DNA of 7,141 nt, from assembly GCA_002408385.1 (NCBI GenBank), contig DHSB01000033.1, positions 1 to 7,141 of the forward strand, written 5' to 3'. The stretch comes from Myxococcales bacterium UBA5297 (lineage in GTDB: Bacteria > Myxococcota > Myxococcia > Myxococcales > UBA5297). Shown in pieces: positions 5,271 to 7,141 of the stretch (position 1 is the stretch's first letter; every line of letters begins with the position of its first letter). A program made the position numbers and the translations under genes. A model generated the notes under the pieces. The model saw only the letters and a program-made list of their open reading frames with translations. It did no database searches and was not told the DNA's origin.

Positions 5271-7141
5271 ATGCACTTGCGTTCCCTGTTCGTAGCGGCG
5301 GTGCTGCTCGCGTCCGCCCAGGCAGTCGCGGTTCCCTGTCCGGACGAGCTGCCCGTGCTGTTCGTCGTCCAGGACAAGTCCAACTCGATGTGGGCGGTGC
5401 CGTCGGCCTCCTGCAGCACCTGCCCGCGCAAGTGGGAATCGTCGAAGGTGGCGGTCAGCAGCCTGGCCACCTCGTTCTCCAACCGCTTCCGCTTCGGGCT
5501 GCAGATGTACCCGCGCGACGCGACGAGCTTCAATTGCAACACCGGCACGGTGCGCAGCCCGGTGCCCGCCGACGCGGCCGCCATCGAGACCGCCTACGAG
5601 ACCTACTACCCGGGCGGCGGCACTCCGACCGCGGCGAGCCTGCTGGCCGCGCGCACCTACCTCGACGGCCTCAACCTGAGCAATGACGAGCCCGCCTACG
5701 TGCTGCTCATCACCGACGGGCTGCCCAACTGCAGCGCCTCGCTCAACCCGCAGACCTGCGGCGAGATGACCACCGGGTGCGCGAGCAGCGGCACTTGCGA
5801 GTCGAAGGACTGCCTCGACGACCAGGCGAGCGCGGCGGCGGCCGCGGCCCTCTGGGCGGCCGGCTACAAGGTCTACGTCGTCGGCTTCGGCTCCGAGGTC
5901 TCGGCCGACAACGACAAGCGCGTCCTCGACGCCATCGCCCAGGCCGGCGGCAGCGGCCAGGCGCTGGTCGCCACCGATCAGAACGCCCTCATCGCCGCCC
6001 TCGAGCAGGTCGCCTTCGACGCCTCGACCTGCTGCGAGGACGTCTGCGCCTCGGGCAGCTCGCAGTGCGTCGGCGCCAACTCGGTCAAGCGCTGCCAGCT
6101 CGACCCGTCCATCGGTTGCACCACCTGGACCGTGAGCACCTGCCCGAACCAGAGCGCCTGCGTCAACGGCGCTTGCCAGACCTGCAGCAACGCCTGCACC
6201 GCGGGCGCGACCCGCTGCAACGGCGACACCGCCGAGCGCTGCAGCGTGGGCGCCAACGGCTGCACCTCCTGGGTCGAGGCCGACGAGTGCGGTTGGGGCG
6301 AGGTCTGCATGAACGGCGCCTGCGTCTCCTGCGAGAGCTGCACCACGGGCAGCAGCCACTGCGTCGGCACCTCGGTCGAGCGCTGCATTCGCGACCTGTG
6401 GACCGGCTGCACCGACTGGGAGCGCTCGGCCTGCCTGAACGGCGCGGTCTGCACCAACGGCACCTGCGAGAGCTGCGCGACCGCGTGCACCGCGGGCGCC
6501 AAGCGCTGCGTGGGCGACGTCCCCGAGACCTGCGTGGCCGACGCCCAGGGCTGCACCTCGTGGCAGGCCGGCGCCCGCTGCACCGACTTCTGCAGCGGCG
6601 GCGCTTGCGGGAGCTGCGGCACCGACTGCGCCATCAACGAGGTGCGCTGCAACGGCTCGACCGTCGAGCGCTGCGCGGTCGACGGTAACAACTGCCCGGT
6701 CTGGGAGTTCAGCGATCGCTGCGAGACGGGCGAGCTGTGCGTGGACGGCCGCTGCGAGCCCTGCCCGGTGCAGTGCGCGGCCGGCGAGCGGCGCTGCGCC
6801 GGCACGACCGTCGAGACGTGCCTGGCGCAGGCCGACGGCTGCAACGCCTGGGCTGCGAGCGCCTGCGCGCCCGGCCAGATCTGCCTCGAGGGCGCCTGCA
6901 CTCAGCCCTGCAGCGACGCCTGCACCGAAGGCGAGCTGCAGTGCGACCTGCAGGGCGTCCCGCAAACCTGCGAGCGCGCCCCCAACGGCTGCACGGTCTG
7001 GATGTCCGCGGCCGAGTGCGCCGAGCAGGCCGTCTGCTACCAGGGCCTGTGCCGCCAGCCGTGCTCGGGCGGCGAGATCGAGACCTGCCCGAAGGGCTTC
7101 ATCTGCACCGGCCTGCCGGAGGGCCGGCTCTGCCTGCCGCG
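5271..7141 (+). CDS. Secreted VWA-domain protein with tandem eight-cysteine repeats (3' end outside window)
   Basis: The frame is open for 623 codons to the window edge. The start is fixed by a perfect AGGAGG (5260-5265), five bases before the ATG. Residues 1-20 form a Sec signal peptide (MHLRSLFVAAVLLASAQAVA) and there is no lipobox, so the mature protein is exported, at least to the periplasm. Residues about 27-250 are a von Willebrand factor A domain with a complete metal site (MIDAS): D35-x-S37-x-S39, T118 in GGGTPT and D149 in LLITDG. Two cysteine-bearing insertions (C48/C51, and six cysteines between 154 and 181) suggest extra disulfides. From C255 onward come seven full repeats of 47-51 residues, each with the pattern C-x3-C-x6-C, then RC or TC, then GC-x2-W, then three more cysteines. 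An eighth, divergent unit starts at C598 and may lead into a C-terminal anchoring domain not visible here. VWA domains bind protein ligands through a divalent metal; the Cys repeats likely form a stiff extracellular stalk. Adhesion or surface binding is inference. The family is of the kind seen in Myxococcota. Confidence 0.9.
   Translation, partial: MHLRSLFVAAVLLASAQAVAVPCPDELPVLFVVQDKSNSMWAVPSASCSTCPRKWESSKVAVSSLATSFSNRFRFGLQMYPRDATSFNCNTGTVRSPVPADAAAIETAYETYYPGGGTPTAASLLAARTYLDGLNLSNDEPAYVLLITDGLPNCSASLNPQTCGEMTTGCASSGTCESKDCLDDQASAAAAAALWAAGYKVYVVGFGSEVSADNDKRVLDAIAQAGGSGQALVATDQNALIAALEQVAFDASTCCEDVCASGSSQCVGANSVKRCQLDPSIGCTTWTVSTCPNQSACVNGACQTCSNACTAGATRCNGDTAERCSVGANGCTSWVEADECGWGEVCMNGACVSCESCTTGSSHCVGTSVERCIRDLWTGCTDWERSACLNGAVCTNGTCESCATACTAGAKRCVGDVPETCVADAQGCTSWQAGARCTDFCSGGACGSCGTDCAINEVRCNGSTVERCAVDGNNCPVWEFSDRCETGELCVDGRCEPCPVQCAAGERRCAGTTVETCLAQADGCNAWAASACAPGQICLEGACTQPCSDACTEGELQCDLQGVPQTCERAPNGCTVWMSAAECAEQAVCYQGLCRQPCSGGEIETCPKGFICTGLPEGRLCLP
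6033..7061 (+). repeat. Seven tandem coding repeats of about 147 bases (eight-cysteine units)
   Basis: Repeat units begin at 6033, 6183, 6330, 6474, 6615, 6762 and 6909, and a divergent eighth begins at 7062. Unit lengths run from 141 to 153 bases, all multiples of three. Conserved words at the protein level are CTAGA-x-RC, VERC, NGCTSW and NGACxxC-like ends. Units have diverged substantially at DNA level, so the array is old rather than a fresh expansion, and recombination between units is probably infrequent. Confidence 0.85.

Noticed and set aside
5040..6965. Long minus-strand open frame of 641 codons opposite the VWA/Cys-repeat gene
   Set aside because: It is Ala/Gly/Arg-rich with no motif. 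It arises because the GC-rich sense strand rarely contains antisense stops. The sense frame has a perfect Shine-Dalgarno sequence, a signal peptide and an intact VWA domain.
6033..7061. Regularly spaced repeats as a CRISPR-like array
   Set aside because: The units are about 147 bases, diverged, in frame and code for a conserved cysteine pattern; they are protein repeats.

Overview
The window comes from a very GC-rich bacterial chromosome. Strong G/C third positions, a secreted VWA protein with cysteine-rich repeats and serine- and arginine-rich low-complexity segments are what one sees in Myxococcota and related former Deltaproteobacteria. That assignment is inference; no rRNA or phylogenetic marker is present.

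Left part (1-1979, minus strand): a two-gene BlaI/M56 regulatory cassette. A BlaI/MecI-type winged-helix repressor (1481-1903) overlaps by 4 bases the gene for a membrane M56 (BlaR1-like) zinc peptidase (309-1484). The peptidase has no penicillin-binding sensor. It ends instead in a periplasmic domain like the N-terminal domain of pilus secretins (CpaC/PilQ type). A dyad-rich segment upstream of the repressor (about 1902-1979) is the likely autoregulated promoter. The 308 bases downstream of the peptidase gene hold no convincing complete gene.

Middle part (2136-3374, minus strand): a tight two-gene operon. An FmdB-type zinc-ribbon protein with a 49-residue, two-thirds-serine tail (3057-3374) is followed with no gap by an S4-domain RluA-family pseudouridine synthase starting with GTG (2136-3056).

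Right part (3470-7141, plus strand): divergent from fmdB, and sharing a 95-base promoter region with it, is a 500-residue protein with the M3 oligopeptidase fold pattern. Its zinc/catalytic motif is degraded: HExxH reads HGLGV and the third ligand position is Lys, so it looks like a pseudopeptidase. Its TATAAT box sits so close to the ATG that the mRNA may be leaderless. A 298-base gap follows, containing a cluster of perfect stem-loops, 65 bases of which can fold into a three-way junction; it looks like a REP/MITE-type intergenic element. The last gene (5271 to the window end, 3' truncated) encodes a secreted protein with a signal peptide, an intact MIDAS-type VWA domain and at least seven tandem eight-cysteine repeats of about 49 residues.

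I see no CRISPR array, prophage, transposase, rRNA or tRNA. The strongest candidates for something undescribed are the M56-pilus-domain fusion and the degenerate M3-like protein. The secreted VWA/Cys-repeat protein and the three-way-junction repeat come next.
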